Assembly (NCBI GenBank): GCA_934526125.1
Contig: CAKSZU010000057.1
Span: forward strand, 1 to 13,987
Reading direction: 5' to 3'
DNA length: 13,987 nt
From: an uncultured Faecalibacterium sp.
Lineage (GTDB): Bacteria > Bacillota > Clostridia > Oscillospirales > Ruminococcaceae
In this document: positions 12,845-13,987 of the stretch, in pieces
How the letters are laid out: every line of letters starts with the position of its first letter
How positions within the stretch are numbered: position 1 is the first letter of the stretch
Translations under genes and position numbers: made by a program
The notes under the pieces: model-generated
Databases searched by the model: none
Told to the model about the DNA's origin: nothing
The model's input: only the letters and a program-made list of their open reading frames with translations

Positions 12845-13873
12845 ATGAACAAGAATCGTAAAACGCTGAAAATGCCCGTGCGCTATCTGATGAATACCGT
12901 TCTGGTGGCGGTGCTGTTCGTGGTGCTTTCCTATGTGACCGGAAATGTGCTGTCCACCTACCAGAACAAGGTCCTGCTGACCGTGGGCATCAACATCATC
13001 CTGGCCGTTTCCCTGAACGTTGCCACCGGTTATCTGGGCCAGCTGCCGCTGGGCCACGCCGGTTTCATGGCTGTGGGTGCCTACACCTGCGCCCTGTTCA
13101 CCAAGTACAGTCCCCTGCCCGGCGGCATCTCCTTTGCTATCGGTCTGGTGCTGGCCTGCATCGTGGCGGGCCTCTTCGGCATCCTCATCGGCATCCCGGC
13201 CCTGCGCCTGACCGGTGACTATCTGGCCATCCTGACCCTGGGCTTCGGCGAGATCATCCGCATCACCCTGAACAACATCGATGATGTGCTGGGCTTCAAG
13301 CTGTTCTACGGCTCCAAGGGCCTGAAGAACATCCCCAAGTATTCCAATTTCGCCAATGTGTTCCTCTGCGTGGTCATCACCTGTTTCCTGATCCATGCCA
13401 TGATGAAGAGCCGCCACGGCCGCGCTGTCCTGGCCATCCGCGACAACGAGATCGCCGCCGAGAGCTGCGGCATCCAGACCACCTACTACAAGGTCATGGC
13501 CTTTGCTTTCTCGGCTGCCTTTGCCGGTATGGCCGGCGGTCTGTACGCCTGTTATATCGGTGTGCTGAACCCCTCCACCTTCGGCTTCATGAAGTCCATC
13601 GAGATCCTGGTCATGGTGGTCCTGGGCGGCATGGGCTCCATGCTGGGCTCCATCCTCAGCGCTACGGTGCTGACCATCCTGCCCGAGGCGACCCGCAGCT
13701 TCGACAGCTACCGCATGGTCATCTACTCGCTGGTGCTGATCCTGATGATGATCTTCCGTCCGGGCGGCCTGCTGGGCAGCTATGATTTCTCCATGAGCCG
13801 TTTCGTGGAAAAGATCATGAACGGCGAGCTGTTCCACAAGAAAGCCGCAAAGGAGGATGCAGACCATGAGTGA
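12845..13873 (+). CDS. livM: Branched-chain amino acid type ABC transporter permease LivM
   Basis: The 342-residue permease has about nine to ten hydrophobic helices. Family marks are LLTVGINIILAVSLNVATGYLGQLPLGHAGFMAVGAY near the start (split here as GINIILAVSLNVATGYLGQ and LPLGHAGFMAVGAY), LTGDYLAILTLGFGEIIRI, the coupling region AIRDNEIAAESCGI with FAFSAAFAGMAGGLYA, and VLGGMGSMLGSILSA. The start is ATG 12845, 7 nt after AGGAGGG; the in-frame GTG at 12839 is only one base from that site and is rejected. It overlaps livG by 8 nt, indicating coupled translation. The C-terminal tail (FHKKAAKEDADHE) is charged and cytoplasmic. Confidence 0.95.
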   Translation: MNKNRKTLKMPVRYLMNTVLVAVLFVVLSYVTGNVLSTYQNKVLLTVGINIILAVSLNVATGYLGQLPLGHAGFMAVGAYTCALFTKYSPLPGGISFAIGLVLACIVAGLFGILIGIPALRLTGDYLAILTLGFGEIIRITLNNIDDVLGFKLFYGSKGLKNIPKYSNFANVFLCVVITCFLIHAMMKSRHGRAVLAIRDNEIAAESCGIQTTYYKVMAFAFSAAFAGMAGGLYACYIGVLNPSTFGFMKSIEILVMVVLGGMGSMLGSILSATVLTILPEATRSFDSYRMVIYSLVLILMMIFRPGGLLGSYDFSMSRFVEKIMNGELFHKKAAKEDADHE

Positions 13874-13987
13874 GTTCCAGACCAAGCTGAACAGCGTTCC
13901 TTCCGGCGGTTTCCTGACCGACCGCGACAAGGATAAAAAGCCCATCCTGGATGTCCGTGAACTGGGCATCGACTTCGGCGGCCTGAC
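13866..13987 (+). CDS. livG: Start of an ABC transporter ATP-binding protein, probably LivG (partial)
   Basis: Forty codons are visible before the right edge: MSEFQTKLNSVPSGGF, a charged linker, then PILDVRELGIDFGGL, the typical first strand and A-loop region of LivG-type ATPases (L-x-V-x-x-L-x-x-x-F-G-G-L). Walker motifs lie beyond the window. The ATG overlaps the last codons of livM by 8 nt and has AAAGGAGG 9 nt upstream. The N-terminal extension of about 25 residues before the ATPase core is longer than in E. coli LivG. The call rests on position in the operon plus this short match. Confidence 0.8.
   Translation, partial: MSEFQTKLNSVPSGGFLTDRDKDKKPILDVRELGIDFGGL

Overview
The window looks like a piece of a high-GC, Gram-positive gut Clostridia chromosome, most like Faecalibacterium or a close Ruminococcaceae relative. 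The reasons are strong AGGAGG-type ribosome binding sites, GC-rich third codon positions, lipoproteins with Ser/Ala-rich linkers, an ECF-type S component, and a Firmicutes-style set of uronate genes. The genus is an inference from style, not from a marker gene. I see no rRNA, tRNA, CRISPR array or insertion sequence. Gene density is high and most units end in a clear intrinsic terminator.

Left part (1-6230), hexuronate catabolism. A KDPG aldolase gene (eda, minus strand, cut by the left edge) and a Cof-type HAD phosphatase gene (minus) lie divergent from a PAP2-family membrane phosphatase gene. Next come a GntR/FCD regulator and the pair uxuA (mannonate dehydratase) and uxuB (fructuronate reductase family). 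UxuB and UxuA turn fructuronate into 2-keto-3-deoxygluconate; after phosphorylation by a kinase not seen here, Eda splits it to pyruvate and glyceraldehyde-3-phosphate. The eda and uxuA promoters, 2.7 kb apart on opposite strands, carry the same 18-bp motif (TTGTGYAAWGTATACAAG) at nearly the same distance upstream of the predicted -35. It is the likely operator of the GntR protein, and is the best regulatory signal in the window.

Middle part (6230-10082). A ROK-family sugar kinase and a DUF4430 lipoprotein overlapping an ECF S component (a candidate micronutrient uptake pair) each have their own promoter. A 27-codon hydrophobic small ORF lies on the minus strand between two bidirectional terminators. 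Enolase (eno) is on the minus strand.

Right part (10083-13987). A 490-bp intergenic stretch holds an apparent C-terminal relic of a MATE-like transporter, an AT-rich hairpin and a strong promoter. That promoter drives a branched-chain amino acid type ABC importer: livJ (binding lipoprotein), an internal terminator, livH and livM (permeases), and the start of livG (ATPase, cut by the right edge).

Recurring design features are 5' leader hairpins close to predicted transcription starts (eda, uxuA, livJ), promoters that begin inside or just after the previous gene's terminator, and a divergent promoter pair whose -35 boxes share one palindrome.
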